This document shows positions 35,062 through 44,630 of a DNA stretch of 64,000 nucleotides, one piece after another. The notes under the pieces are model-generated. The model saw only the letters and a list, made by a program, of their open reading frames with translations, was not told the DNA's origin and ran no database searches. Position 1 is the stretch's first letter, and every line of letters starts with the position of its first letter. The position numbers were made by a program, and so were the translations under genes. Location of the stretch: the NCBI RefSeq assembly GCF_004348825.1, contig NZ_SMJU01000006.1, positions 124,001-188,000 of the forward strand, given 5' to 3'. This stretch comes from Arundinibacter roseus (GTDB lineage: Bacteria > Bacteroidota > Bacteroidia > Cytophagales > Spirosomataceae).

Positions 35062-35088
35062 TTGCTAAAACAAATTTTATTAATATTG
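35062..35088 (+). promoter_or_regulatory. Weak promoter candidate for the first susCD pair
   Basis: TTG (35062-35064), 16 bases, then TAATATTG (35081-35088). Spacing is short and the -7 box has one mismatch, so this is tentative. The same TAATATTG variant occurs before the metY leader. Confidence 0.3.
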
Positions 35089-35154
35089 CGGTCAAATAAG
35101 TAATCGTTCGTTTACAATTAGAAAAACCAATCAATCAACTAAAACCAACTAAAC

Positions 35155-38145
35155 ATGAGGAAACTATTACTTTCACTCATTGGAACCTGGCTATTTGTCG
35201 GAATGGCAATTGCTCAGGAGAAAATGGTAAGCGGGACCGTTACCGACGAATCTGGTTCAACCTTGCCCGGAGTTAGCGTGCAGGTCAAAAACTCGACCCG
35301 TGGAACTACCACGGACGCAAGTGGCACCTACCGTATCAGCACTGCTACTAACGAGGTGCTTGTTTTCAGCTTTGTGGGCTTTGGCGCCAAAGAAGAAACC
35401 GTTGGCAACAGCAACACAGTAAACGTAAGCCTAACGCCTGACGTGCGTCAGCTTCAGGAGGCAGTTGTCGTGGGCTATGGTACTCAATCTAAAAAGAGTA
35501 TTACAGGTTCGCAGACGCAAGTTTCGAGCGAACAGATTGAAAACACCCCCCTTCCTTCGGTAGATCAGGCGTTGCAGGGAAAAGTGGCTGGTTTACAGTC
35601 AATTTCTTCCTCGGGTCAGCCGGGCGCCAATCAGCAGGTTCGTATTCGCGGAATTGGCTCAATCAACGCAAGCTCACAACCTTTGTACGTAGTTGACGGT
35701 GTACCCATCAACGCTGGTGATGCTTCACGGCTTACTACCTCGGCCAATACACTTGCGGGCCTAAACCCAACGGATATCGAATCGATTACCGTATTGAAAG
35801 ATGCCGCTTCGGCTTCTATCTATGGGTCAAGAGGTGGTAATGGCGTTATTCTGATTACTACCAAGAAAGGTCGTTCGGGAAAAACCAAATTCCGTTTTGA
35901 TATGGAAACTGGTACTACGGACATCGCTCTTAGCGATCAGGCTCGCCCGTTGAGCCGGGATGAATATCTGGAACTTACCCGCGAGGGTCTGGTCAATATC
36001 GGTCGTACTGAAGCCAACATTACTTCGGTTCTTAATTCTTTGGGAGCTAACTCTGGCGCTTCTACCGACTGGTACGACGAAGTTACCCGCAAAGGGACTC
36101 AGCAACAGTACAACATTTCGGCCTCAGGCGGCGATAACAAAACTCAGTTTTTTGTTTCAGGTGGCTACTATCAGCAAATGGCTCCTGTAATTGGCTCTGA
36201 ATTCAGCCGTTTAACCGGAAACCTGAACGTAAGTCATAACGCTACCAAGAAGTTATCTTTCAAGGTCGGCTTAAATGTTGGACATACAGAAGCCAATGCC
36301 CCAAGTACGGGTGGTGCTTTTGCAAACCCAATTTTATCTTCGTTCTTTCTGTTGCCTACCCGTCCTGCGTACGATGCTGAGGGAAGAGCCAACTTTTCAC
36401 TCGCTGATTTCCCAAGCATTTACAACCCTGTTGCGTTAGTTGAATACAATAAGCGCGAGTTTGCTTCACTCCGCGGTTTGGCAAACATTGGCGCCGATTA
36501 CCGGATCATGAACAACCTGACGTTTAGCACCAAACTGGGTATCGATGCCAATAATCTGGAAGAACTTACTTACGACAACCCGTTTTTTGGTGATGGTCGT
36601 AACTCCAACGGACGTTCATTTACCTATTATACCCGATTGTTCAACTGGAACTGGACTAATATCCTGGACTATCGTCTGGACTTCAACGAAGCGAAAGACA
36701 TGTACCTGGATTTAAAACTAGGATACGAATCACAAAAATCAACAACTTATGGTATCTCTGCCCGTGGCGATGGATTTCCACCTACTACGGCTTTATACTT
36801 GCCAAACGTAGCCGCAACGCCCGTGACGGCATCCGCTTTTGGGAGTGATTACGCATTTAACTCCATCCTAAGCAGCGCGGCTTTCAATTACAAAGATCGC
36901 TATTCAGTAAGTGGTAGTTTCCGTCGCGATGGTTCTTCCCGATTTGGATCAAATAATCGCTATGGTAATTTCTGGTCCGTAGGTGCTGCCTGGAACCTGG
37001 ATGAAGAAGCTTTTCTGAAAGACAATAATATCATCACTGCCGCCAAACTACGTACATCCTACGGTGTAAACGGAAATGCCGGCATCAACAACTACGAGTG
37101 GCAGGCAACCTATGGCTACGGCGCCAACTACAATCGTCAGCCCGGTAGCGTACCCTCAGGAATTGGTAACAACAACTTAACCTGGGAGCAGAACAAACCA
37201 TTTGACGTAGGACTGGATTTTGGTATTTTCAATAACCGTCTATCGTTTGTTATTGACTATTACGTACGTAAAACCGACCGTCTATTGTTGCAGGTTCCTT
37301 TGTCACGGACATCTGGTTTTTCTTCCATTCTTGATAACGTAGGTGCGATGGAAAACCGTGGATGGGAATTTACGGTCAATGCGGTTCCGTTTGAAGGAGA
37401 ATTCAAATGGGATATCAACTTCAATATTGCGTTCAACAAGAACAAGATATTGAACCTCGCCGACGGACAGGATGAATATATCGACGGCGTGTTTATTCGT
37501 CGGGTTGGCGAAAACTTCACAAGCTTCTATGCGCGCGACTGGGCAGGAGTAGATCCTCAGACAGGTGCGCCACAGTGGTGGAGAGATGCGGCAAGAACTG
37601 AAAAAACTTCTAACTACAATCAGGCGGAGCGTGTAATTATTGGTAGGGCAACGCCCGACGCTTTTGGTGGATTCTCTAACGTGCTTTCATTTAAAGGCAT
37701 TACCCTTGATGCGCAGCTGAACTACGTGTTCGGAAACTCAATCAATAGCATTTGGGCTCGTTACACCGAAAGTGATGGCTGGAACCCCGGATTCAACAAA
37801 TCACGAAAAATGCTGGAACGTTGGCAGCAACCGGGCGACATTACGAACGTTCCAAAGTATACCTACAACAATACGACTCTATCGCAGGAATATTCAAGCC
37901 GCTTTATTTATGATGGTGATTACCTGCGTCTGCGTACATTGACGCTCTCCTATGAACTGCCTAAGGTAATAACCTCACGTATCAAAATGGACAAAGTAAG
38001 TTTCTTTGCCCGTGGTTTGAACCTCTGGACCTACACCTTCGACAAGGAAGTTACATTCGATCCCGAGGTTGGTGTAAACAGTCAGGAAAACCTTGGTGTG
38101 TTCATTCCTAAGTCATTAACATTTGGACTAAACCTTGGATTTTGA
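35155..38145 (+). CDS. SusC/RagA-family TonB-linked outer-membrane transporter
   Basis: TonB-dependent receptor of 996 residues. A signal peptide (cleavage after AIAQ) is followed by a CarboxypepD-like domain (KMVSGTVTDESGSTLPGVSV, about residues 23-105), a plug domain (VDQALQGKVAGLQ, then RIRGIGSINASSQPLYVVDG) and a beta-barrel ending in PKSLTFGLNLGF. No N-terminal anti-sigma-signalling extension is present. The partner susD-like gene follows after 45 bases. Substrate is not obvious. Confidence 0.95.
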   Translation: MRKLLLSLIGTWLFVGMAIAQEKMVSGTVTDESGSTLPGVSVQVKNSTRGTTTDASGTYRISTATNEVLVFSFVGFGAKEETVGNSNTVNVSLTPDVRQLQEAVVVGYGTQSKKSITGSQTQVSSEQIENTPLPSVDQALQGKVAGLQSISSSGQPGANQQVRIRGIGSINASSQPLYVVDGVPINAGDASRLTTSANTLAGLNPTDIESITVLKDAASASIYGSRGGNGVILITTKKGRSGKTKFRFDMETGTTDIALSDQARPLSRDEYLELTREGLVNIGRTEANITSVLNSLGANSGASTDWYDEVTRKGTQQQYNISASGGDNKTQFFVSGGYYQQMAPVIGSEFSRLTGNLNVSHNATKKLSFKVGLNVGHTEANAPSTGGAFANPILSSFFLLPTRPAYDAEGRANFSLADFPSIYNPVALVEYNKREFASLRGLANIGADYRIMNNLTFSTKLGIDANNLEELTYDNPFFGDGRNSNGRSFTYYTRLFNWNWTNILDYRLDFNEAKDMYLDLKLGYESQKSTTYGISARGDGFPPTTALYLPNVAATPVTASAFGSDYAFNSILSSAAFNYKDRYSVSGSFRRDGSSRFGSNNRYGNFWSVGAAWNLDEEAFLKDNNIITAAKLRTSYGVNGNAGINNYEWQATYGYGANYNRQPGSVPSGIGNNNLTWEQNKPFDVGLDFGIFNNRLSFVIDYYVRKTDRLLLQVPLSRTSGFSSILDNVGAMENRGWEFTVNAVPFEGEFKWDINFNIAFNKNKILNLADGQDEYIDGVFIRRVGENFTSFYARDWAGVDPQTGAPQWWRDAARTEKTSNYNQAERVIIGRATPDAFGGFSNVLSFKGITLDAQLNYVFGNSINSIWARYTESDGWNPGFNKSRKMLERWQQPGDITNVPKYTYNNTTLSQEYSSRFIYDGDYLRLRTLTLSYELPKVITSRIKMDKVSFFARGLNLWTYTFDKEVTFDPEVGVNSQENLGVFIPKSLTFGLNLGF

Positions 38146-38190
38146 TTTTCTGAGTAGTTGAGTTATCCTTTAATTTTGAAGAAATAGTAT

Positions 38191-39591
38191 ATGAAACATA
38201 AATTAATTGCCTCAGTTAGTCTTGCAGCCCTTCTTTCGCTGGGCTCCTGCAAAGATTCTTTTCTGGAATTAAGTCCCTACGACGCCCTACCCGCGGCCAC
38301 TGCAATCTCTACGGCTGCTGACATGGGCGTAGCTGCCAACGGGATGTACTCAGGTATGCGAAACATTGGGCTATATGGCCGCACGCTGCCTTTGTCAAAT
38401 GATTTAATGGCCGACAACGTGTACCTTTCCGTACAAAATTCGGGTCGGTATCTGGCACAGTTCAACTATTCCATCAATTCCCAAAATGGTGACGTGACGG
38501 GTACGTGGAACGCTGGCTATGTAGTCATTCTGAGAGCTAATAATATCATTAACTCTACCGTAGCTCAATCTACCGAATCAGATCAGTTCCGTGGAGAGGC
38601 ACTTACTGCCCGGGCTCTCATGTATTTTGAACTGGTACGGGCTTTTGCTAAACCCTACACAGTAGATGCAAACGCTCCCGGCGTTCCGATTGTACTCGAA
38701 TTTGATCCTTTACTGAAACCGGCGCGCAATTCTGTACAGGAAGTGTATGCCCAAATAATCTCTGACTTGAATCAGGCATTCGGATTGATGACCAATACTT
38801 CCAAAAATTCATCGTATTTCACGAAGTATGTAGCAAAAGCGCTTCTATCCAAAGTGTATTTTTACATGGGAGATTATCCAAAAGCCATTCAGGAAAGCCT
38901 GGCCGTGGTAAACGAAGGAGGCTATAAACTGGTACCGGCCGCAGATTACGGAGCGTACTATCGCAATCCAGCTCCGGTTGCGAACAAAGTTGAAACCATT
39001 TTTGAGGTAGCTTCGGACGGAACAAACAACGCTGGTTTTGATGCACTCGTGAATATGTATGCGCAGGCAGGCTATGGAGATGCGTTGGTTGCAGACGATT
39101 TGTTTGGTCTCTATGCTGATACCGACATCCGGAAATCAGTAATTATTCCCGGAACCCGTGCTGGCGAAAGCGTGAATATTGTTAACAAGTATCAGAACAT
39201 TGCCAATGCGGATGATAAAGATGACACCAAGGTGTTGCGGTATGCGGAGATTTTGCTCCAATTGGCCGAAAGCTATGCACGCACGGGTGATGAAACCAAT
39301 GCTTTGAATTATCTGAATCAGGTAGCCCAAACGCGCGACTCTGAGTTTCTTGGCTTTACCTCCACAGGTGCCGAACTCCTTGAAGACATAATCACGGAAC
39401 GACGTAAAGAACTGGCTTTTGAAGGAAACCGTTTTGCTGACCTAAATCGTCTGGGCCGGGCAATAACCCGGAATGAGCAATTCCCCGCAGCAGCTCGTAC
39501 AGTTGAGTTAACGGACTCACGACGGCAGGCTCCAATTCCTCAGGTTGAGCTTGACGCCAATAAAAACATCAACCAAAACCCTGGATATTAG
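38191..39591 (+). CDS. SusD/RagB-family outer-membrane nutrient-binding lipoprotein
   Basis: Surface lipoprotein partner of the preceding SusC (466 residues). The signal ends at the lipobox SLGSC; the TPR-rich core and the terminal ERRKELAFEGNRFADLNRLGRA and PIPQVELDANKNINQNPGY segments identify the RagB/SusD family. Co-transcribed with the susC-like gene and followed by an exceptionally strong terminator. Confidence 0.94.
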   Translation: MKHKLIASVSLAALLSLGSCKDSFLELSPYDALPAATAISTAADMGVAANGMYSGMRNIGLYGRTLPLSNDLMADNVYLSVQNSGRYLAQFNYSINSQNGDVTGTWNAGYVVILRANNIINSTVAQSTESDQFRGEALTARALMYFELVRAFAKPYTVDANAPGVPIVLEFDPLLKPARNSVQEVYAQIISDLNQAFGLMTNTSKNSSYFTKYVAKALLSKVYFYMGDYPKAIQESLAVVNEGGYKLVPAADYGAYYRNPAPVANKVETIFEVASDGTNNAGFDALVNMYAQAGYGDALVADDLFGLYADTDIRKSVIIPGTRAGESVNIVNKYQNIANADDKDDTKVLRYAEILLQLAESYARTGDETNALNYLNQVAQTRDSEFLGFTSTGAELLEDIITERRKELAFEGNRFADLNRLGRAITRNEQFPAAARTVELTDSRRQAPIPQVELDANKNINQNPGY

Positions 39592-39610
39592 AAAAATCAT
39601 ATTTAGTTAG

Positions 39611-39653
39611 AAACGCAAAACGCTTCCAGAGTTACTGGAAGCGTTTTGCGTTT
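39611..39653 (+). terminator. Very strong intrinsic terminator after the first susCD pair
   Basis: AAACGCAAAACGCTTCCAG (39611-39629) pairs perfectly with the segment 39635-39653 over 19 bases around a 5-base loop. T-rich tail. Confidence 0.93.
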
Positions 39654-39770
39654 TATAGATATACAAAACAATATCTGTCACTTTTATATACTAAATAGCT
39701 ACATATAATATAATATTTTACGAAAAGAATATAACTCAAAATATTATTTTGGAAATAATGTATTACATGA

Positions 39771-39800
39771 TTGTTACAACAACATAAACAAGTATATTTG
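39771..39800 (+). promoter_or_regulatory. Textbook Bacteroidota promoter for the second susCD pair
   Basis: TTG (39771-39773), exactly 19 bases, then TATATTTG (39793-39800), which fits the -33/-7 consensus of Bacteroidota sigma-ABfr. It is 40 bases before the susC ATG. Confidence 0.85.
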
Positions 39801-39840
39801 CAACTTTAATTAATTCATAATAATCACATAACCTAATCGT

Positions 39841-42800
39841 ATGAGGAAGTTTCTAGGACTACTACTGGGCGGTCTGTTTCTTTTGGGAACACAGACTTTT
39901 GCGCAGGACAAAATCGTGACCGGGAAGGTCACTGCTGACGATGGCTCGGCCTTGCCGGGTGTGAACATCTCGATTCAGGGTACTACTCGTGGTACCTCCA
40001 CTAACGGAGATGGTGAATACCAAATCTCCGCTTCATCAACTTCAACATTGGTTTTCAGTTTCATTGGATTTACATCCACCGAAATCGCCGTTGGAAATCA
40101 GACAATCATCAACGTAACACTGCAATCGGACGTTCAGCAATTGAATGAAGCCATCGTGGTTGGTATTGCCGGTACCCGTGACAGCAAAACGGTAGGCCAC
40201 GCCCTGCAGCAAATTGGCTCTGACAAGCTGACGTTTTCCAAAGAAACGAACCTTGCGAACTCTCTTGCCGGTAAAATCGCCGGTGTACAGATTCAGGGAG
40301 CACCATCTTCTTCTTTCCGTAGCGCCAACATCCGTATTCGGGGTGTAAACGGTCTGTCGATCTATGCAAACCCGCTGTATATTGTGGATGGTACACCCAT
40401 CGACAATCTGGATGCGGTTAACATGGACAATGTCGAAACTATTACTGTTCTTAAAGGTGCCTCTGCAACAGCGATCTACGGACAGCGTGCTGCCGAGGGT
40501 GTAGTTGTGGTAACTTCAAAGAAATCAGTAAAAGGCAGAATTCAGGTAGATATCAACTCAGCTATCACCCTGGATAAAGTTTCTAACCTGCCCAACTATC
40601 AGAACGAATACGGTGGAGGTTACTCTCAGGAATTTGCCAAGTTTGAATACAATCCGGCGATTCACCCTGCTGCATGGCAGGCGTTCGAAGGCCAAAACCT
40701 GCCCGACTATTCTGCCGATGAAAGCTGGGGTCCAAAAATGGACGGAACGCTGTATCGTCCGTATTATAGCTGGTTCCCATCAAATCCTGCGTTCGGACAG
40801 TTGGCACCTTTCAACCCAAATCCTGACAATGTAAAGAATTTCTTCGATACCGGTCGTACGTACAACAACAACGTTTCGATCAGCGGTGGTAGCGACAAAG
40901 CTAATTTCCGGGCATCTGTTACCAACCTTTCCCGTAATTTGATCATCCCAAATACAAAGCAGGATCGTACGTACATTAACCTGGGCGGCAGTTACGAAAT
41001 ATCTAAAAAACTGACTTTCTCAACCAATATCAATGTCGTAAACGAAGATCAAACAGGACGTCCACTTGAAGGATACGGACAAGGTTTGACGGGTAGCTTT
41101 AACCAATGGTTTCAGCGCCAAATCGACATGGATATTCTCCGCGATTACAAAAATCCGGACGGATCGTATAATTCATGGAACATCAACGGCCCTGAAAATA
41201 CAAAGCCTTTGTACTGGGATAACCCCTTCACCGATGTATACGAAAACCTTTTCCACAGCAATTCCGATCGTATTTTTGGTGATATTAGCCTGGCCTATAA
41301 AGTGGCTCCCGGCATTACCCTTACCGGTTGGGTACGCGACAACGTAGTAACAAGCCGTTACGATTTCCGTATTGCCTCAGGTACGTTGAATCAGGATGGT
41401 TTCTTTACCGGATTTAATAGAAACCGCGAACGCAACTACGAATTTTTGGGTACCTACAACAAAACGTTTGGTGAATTCAGCTTTGATGCAAACCTGGGTG
41501 CAAACATTCGTCGCAATACCTCGCAAGTGGTCAATCAAAGTACTAACGGTGGGTTGAGCATTCCGGATTTTTACAACATTGCGGCTTCCAAAGATCGGCC
41601 AAATGTTAATAACTCAACCTTTGAAAGAGAAGTACGCAGTATCTATGGTACCGCTTCTATTGGCTACAAAGGATTCATCTATCTGGACGGATCGTTGCGT
41701 AACGACTGGTCATCTACCCTGCCCGCTGCCAACAATTCATACCTCTATCCTTCGGTATCAGGTAGTTTTGTATTCAGTGAATTTTTGCAGGGACAAAATA
41801 TCCTGTCATTTGGTAAGTTAAAGGCAGGTTGGGCACAAGTTGGTAGCGATACTGGTCCTTATCAAATCTTTAATACTTACGCGGTTGGAAACCCTTATGG
41901 TTCTTTGCCTACTCAAAATCTACCTGACCTATTACCAAATTCAGTTTTAAAACCAACGCTATCTACGTCATACGATTTAGGTGCTGAGGTTAAATTCCTG
42001 GATAACCGTATAGGACTGGACTTTACGGTATATAGCCGTAGAAATACCGATCAGATTCTACCACTTAGTGTATCAGCAGCTAGTGGCTATACACAGGCAA
42101 TGGTAAACGCCGGTGAAATCACCAATAAAGGAATTGAAATAGCTGCCACTTTTGTACCTGTCCGTGCGAACGATTTTGACTGGACTGTAAACTTTAACCT
42201 TGCAAGAGCTCGTACAGAAGTAGTTGAACTTGCTGATGGATTGAACAACTACGTATTGCCAAACTTTGCTGTGTACTCAGCTGGTTCAAACGTATCAGGA
42301 TCAAGCGTAGCTTTCGGACCTACGGTAAACGCCAAAGTTGGTGAGCCTTTCGGTATGCTTGTGGGCCGTGCGTTCCGTCGTGATGAAAACGGTAACCGCC
42401 TTGTCGGTGCCAACGGTGCATTCCTTTTTGACGATAACGTAAATCTGGGATCGTATTTGCCCGATTGGTCAGGTGGTGTTATTAACACCTTGACTTACAA
42501 AGGTTTCACCATGAATTTCAGCATTGATTTCCAGAAAGGTGGTAAAATCTATTCTGTAACGCAGATGTTTAATGCCTATTCAGGTTTGGGTGAAGCAACA
42601 GTTGGAGACAACGATCGTGGGGTTGCTCAGCGTGATCCAGTAGCTGATGGCGGCGGTATTCGGGCTGACGGTGTATTGGCAGATGGCACCCCAAACCAGA
42701 ATTATGTAGAAGCAATTAACTATTACAAGTCACTGTTCCGTTTGCACGAAGCCTGGCTATATGATGCGAGCTATGCGAAACTACGTGAATTGAGCATTGG

Positions 42801-42996
42801 CTACCAATTGCCAAGCGCACTGTTGAAAAAAGCTAAAATTCGTTCGGCTTACGTTGCTTTGGTTGGTCGTAACCTGTGGCGTATCTCTCAGCCTGTGCAA
42901 GGTATTGATCCTTCTGAAATCGAAGGCGTATGGTCGGAAGGTGGTCAGCTACCCGGCACTACTACTTTTGGTGTGAACGTTAAGCTTGGATTTTAA
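39841..42996 (+). CDS. SusC/RagA-family TonB-linked outer-membrane transporter
   Basis: TonB-dependent receptor of 1051 residues with signal peptide (cleavage near TFAQ), CarboxypepD-like domain (VTGKVTADDGSALPGVNISI), plug domain (NSLAGKIAGVQIQG and IRIRGVNGLSIYANPLYIVDG in parts) and a C-terminal barrel ending in TTFGVNVKLGF. It is organised like the first pair but is clearly a different paralogue. It has its own consensus promoter, so the two pairs are separate transcripts. Confidence 0.95.
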   Translation: MRKFLGLLLGGLFLLGTQTFAQDKIVTGKVTADDGSALPGVNISIQGTTRGTSTNGDGEYQISASSTSTLVFSFIGFTSTEIAVGNQTIINVTLQSDVQQLNEAIVVGIAGTRDSKTVGHALQQIGSDKLTFSKETNLANSLAGKIAGVQIQGAPSSSFRSANIRIRGVNGLSIYANPLYIVDGTPIDNLDAVNMDNVETITVLKGASATAIYGQRAAEGVVVVTSKKSVKGRIQVDINSAITLDKVSNLPNYQNEYGGGYSQEFAKFEYNPAIHPAAWQAFEGQNLPDYSADESWGPKMDGTLYRPYYSWFPSNPAFGQLAPFNPNPDNVKNFFDTGRTYNNNVSISGGSDKANFRASVTNLSRNLIIPNTKQDRTYINLGGSYEISKKLTFSTNINVVNEDQTGRPLEGYGQGLTGSFNQWFQRQIDMDILRDYKNPDGSYNSWNINGPENTKPLYWDNPFTDVYENLFHSNSDRIFGDISLAYKVAPGITLTGWVRDNVVTSRYDFRIASGTLNQDGFFTGFNRNRERNYEFLGTYNKTFGEFSFDANLGANIRRNTSQVVNQSTNGGLSIPDFYNIAASKDRPNVNNSTFEREVRSIYGTASIGYKGFIYLDGSLRNDWSSTLPAANNSYLYPSVSGSFVFSEFLQGQNILSFGKLKAGWAQVGSDTGPYQIFNTYAVGNPYGSLPTQNLPDLLPNSVLKPTLSTSYDLGAEVKFLDNRIGLDFTVYSRRNTDQILPLSVSAASGYTQAMVNAGEITNKGIEIAATFVPVRANDFDWTVNFNLARARTEVVELADGLNNYVLPNFAVYSAGSNVSGSSVAFGPTVNAKVGEPFGMLVGRAFRRDENGNRLVGANGAFLFDDNVNLGSYLPDWSGGVINTLTYKGFTMNFSIDFQKGGKIYSVTQMFNAYSGLGEATVGDNDRGVAQRDPVADGGGIRADGVLADGTPNQNYVEAINYYKSLFRLHEAWLYDASYAKLRELSIGYQLPSALLKKAKIRSAYVALVGRNLWRISQPVQGIDPSEIEGVWSEGGQLPGTTTFGVNVKLGF

Positions 42997-43024
42997 GTAA
43001 CATTCTCTTAAAAGAACAATTATT

Positions 43025-44461
43025 ATGAAAAAGAATATAAAAATCTCCCTGATGGGTGCTCTAATGGCTACTGCGCTCGTTGCGTGCGAGCCGAGTGACT
43101 TTGGGGACATGAACATCGACCCAAACCGTCCATCGGTACCCGTAACGTCCAATCTGCTTACTGCATCTCAGCAAGGATTGATCGGACCAATCACTGATTC
43201 ACAACCAACGCTGTATTCACAACAGATTTCAGAGAAGTTTTATACTGAAAACTCTCGCTATGGAACAGCGCAGTTTAGCTTCAATGGTTTTTATTCAGGC
43301 CCTTTGGCTAACCTTGAACTGATTATTCAGCTCAATACCGATGAAGCTACCAAAGCTGTAGCGGCTCAAAATGGCGCCAATAACAACCAAATTGCCGTAG
43401 CACGTATCCTGAAAGCGTTTATGTACTGGCACATGACTGACCGTTGGGGCGATATTCCCTACTCTCAGGCTTTGTTGGGAAGAGAGAACTTTACTCCTGT
43501 TTACGATTCTCAGGAAGCTATTTACAATAGCCTTTTTACCGAATTGAAAGAAGCTTCTGCCCAAATCACATCTGGTACAATTGCCGGAGACATGCTATTG
43601 AAAGGCAATTTGAATTTGTGGAAGAAATTTGCCAACACCATTCGTCTGAACATGGCTTTGCGTCTTTCGGAGGTTAGTCCTGCAAAAGCAAGAACCGAAT
43701 TTGCAAGTGCCTTTGCAGATGGTGTTATTTCCAGCAATGCTGATAACGTGGTGTTTGCTTTCCTTGCTGATGAAAATAACGATAATCCCTGGGAAGATCG
43801 TTTTCAGACCCGTCTGGATTTTAACGTAAGTAAGCCTATGGTTGACTTGCTTAAAGCTAACAACGATCCACGTTTGCCCATTTTTGCTGATAAAGCAGTA
43901 TTAACACAGGAGTATGTGGGTATGCCTTACGGACTGGAACAAGGTGCTGCCGGTGCGATCCCCAACGGACAGGTTTCCTTTTTAGGTATAGCTATGCGTC
44001 GTCAAACGTCACCCGGCTACCTGATGACCTACTCGCAAACTCAGTTCATGCTGGCCGAAGGTGCTCTGCGTAACTGGATCTCGGGTGATGCTGAAACATT
44101 CTATAATGAGGCTATTAAAGCTTCGTTTGACCAATATGGCGTAAACTCAGGTACAGTACATGCGGATTACATTGCTCAGTCGGGTGTTGCATTTGATGCA
44201 TCCAAAGGCCTCGAACAAATCATTACTCAGAAATGGGTGGCTTTGTTCCTGAATGGCTACGAGGCTTGGGCCGAATGGCGTCGGACAGGGTTCCCGGTTC
44301 TGACTCCTCCTGCAAGCACTATTTCGCCTAGCGGTATCATCCCAACCCGTCAGGGCTACCCAACTACGGAGCGTGACCTGAATGGTATAAACTACAACGC
44401 CGCTCTGCAAGGATTAGGCGGAAAAGATGACCTCGACGGAAAAGTTTGGTGGGATAAGTAA
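43025..44461 (+). CDS. SusD-like (SusD/RagB superfamily) outer-membrane lipoprotein
   Basis: Lipoprotein of 478 residues with lipobox ALVAC and an early DFGDMNIDPNRPS segment, typical of the SusD-like subgroup. The TPR core is seen around YWHMTDRWGDIPYSQAL and ANTIRLNMALRLSEV. The end (ITQKWVALFLNGYEAWAEWRRTGFP) also fits. Partner of the preceding susC, 28 bases apart, and followed by a strong terminator. Confidence 0.92.
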   Translation: MKKNIKISLMGALMATALVACEPSDFGDMNIDPNRPSVPVTSNLLTASQQGLIGPITDSQPTLYSQQISEKFYTENSRYGTAQFSFNGFYSGPLANLELIIQLNTDEATKAVAAQNGANNNQIAVARILKAFMYWHMTDRWGDIPYSQALLGRENFTPVYDSQEAIYNSLFTELKEASAQITSGTIAGDMLLKGNLNLWKKFANTIRLNMALRLSEVSPAKARTEFASAFADGVISSNADNVVFAFLADENNDNPWEDRFQTRLDFNVSKPMVDLLKANNDPRLPIFADKAVLTQEYVGMPYGLEQGAAGAIPNGQVSFLGIAMRRQTSPGYLMTYSQTQFMLAEGALRNWISGDAETFYNEAIKASFDQYGVNSGTVHADYIAQSGVAFDASKGLEQIITQKWVALFLNGYEAWAEWRRTGFPVLTPPASTISPSGIIPTRQGYPTTERDLNGINYNAALQGLGGKDDLDGKVWWDK

Positions 44462-44485
44462 TCGTCTTATTAGACTTTCATCCAT

Positions 44486-44520
44486 AAAAAAATCACCCGG
44501 AGACTCCGGGTGATTTTTTT
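44486..44520 (+). terminator. Intrinsic terminator after the second susCD pair
   Basis: AAAAAAATCACCCGG (44486-44500) pairs with CCGGGTGATTTTTTT (44506-44520) around a 5-base loop. Confidence 0.92.
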
Positions 44521-44566
44521 AATTTTCGGGTAGGTTTTCACCTTTTTAAACTTCTTTAAAAACCTG

Positions 44567-44596
44567 CTTGTTCTAACAAGTAATGCCGTAAATTTG
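44567..44596 (+). promoter_or_regulatory. RND operon promoter with palindromic operator-like site
   Basis: TTG (44568-44570), 18 bases, then TAAATTTG (44589-44596), a good consensus promoter. The -33 box lies inside CTTGTTCTAACAAG (44567-44580), a 6+6 inverted repeat with a 2-base centre, so a dimeric repressor (TetR-like) could block it. Confidence 0.65.
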
Positions 44597-44630
44597 CCAG
44601 ATCAAACCAAGTTCTCCTTTTCCTTTTTTC

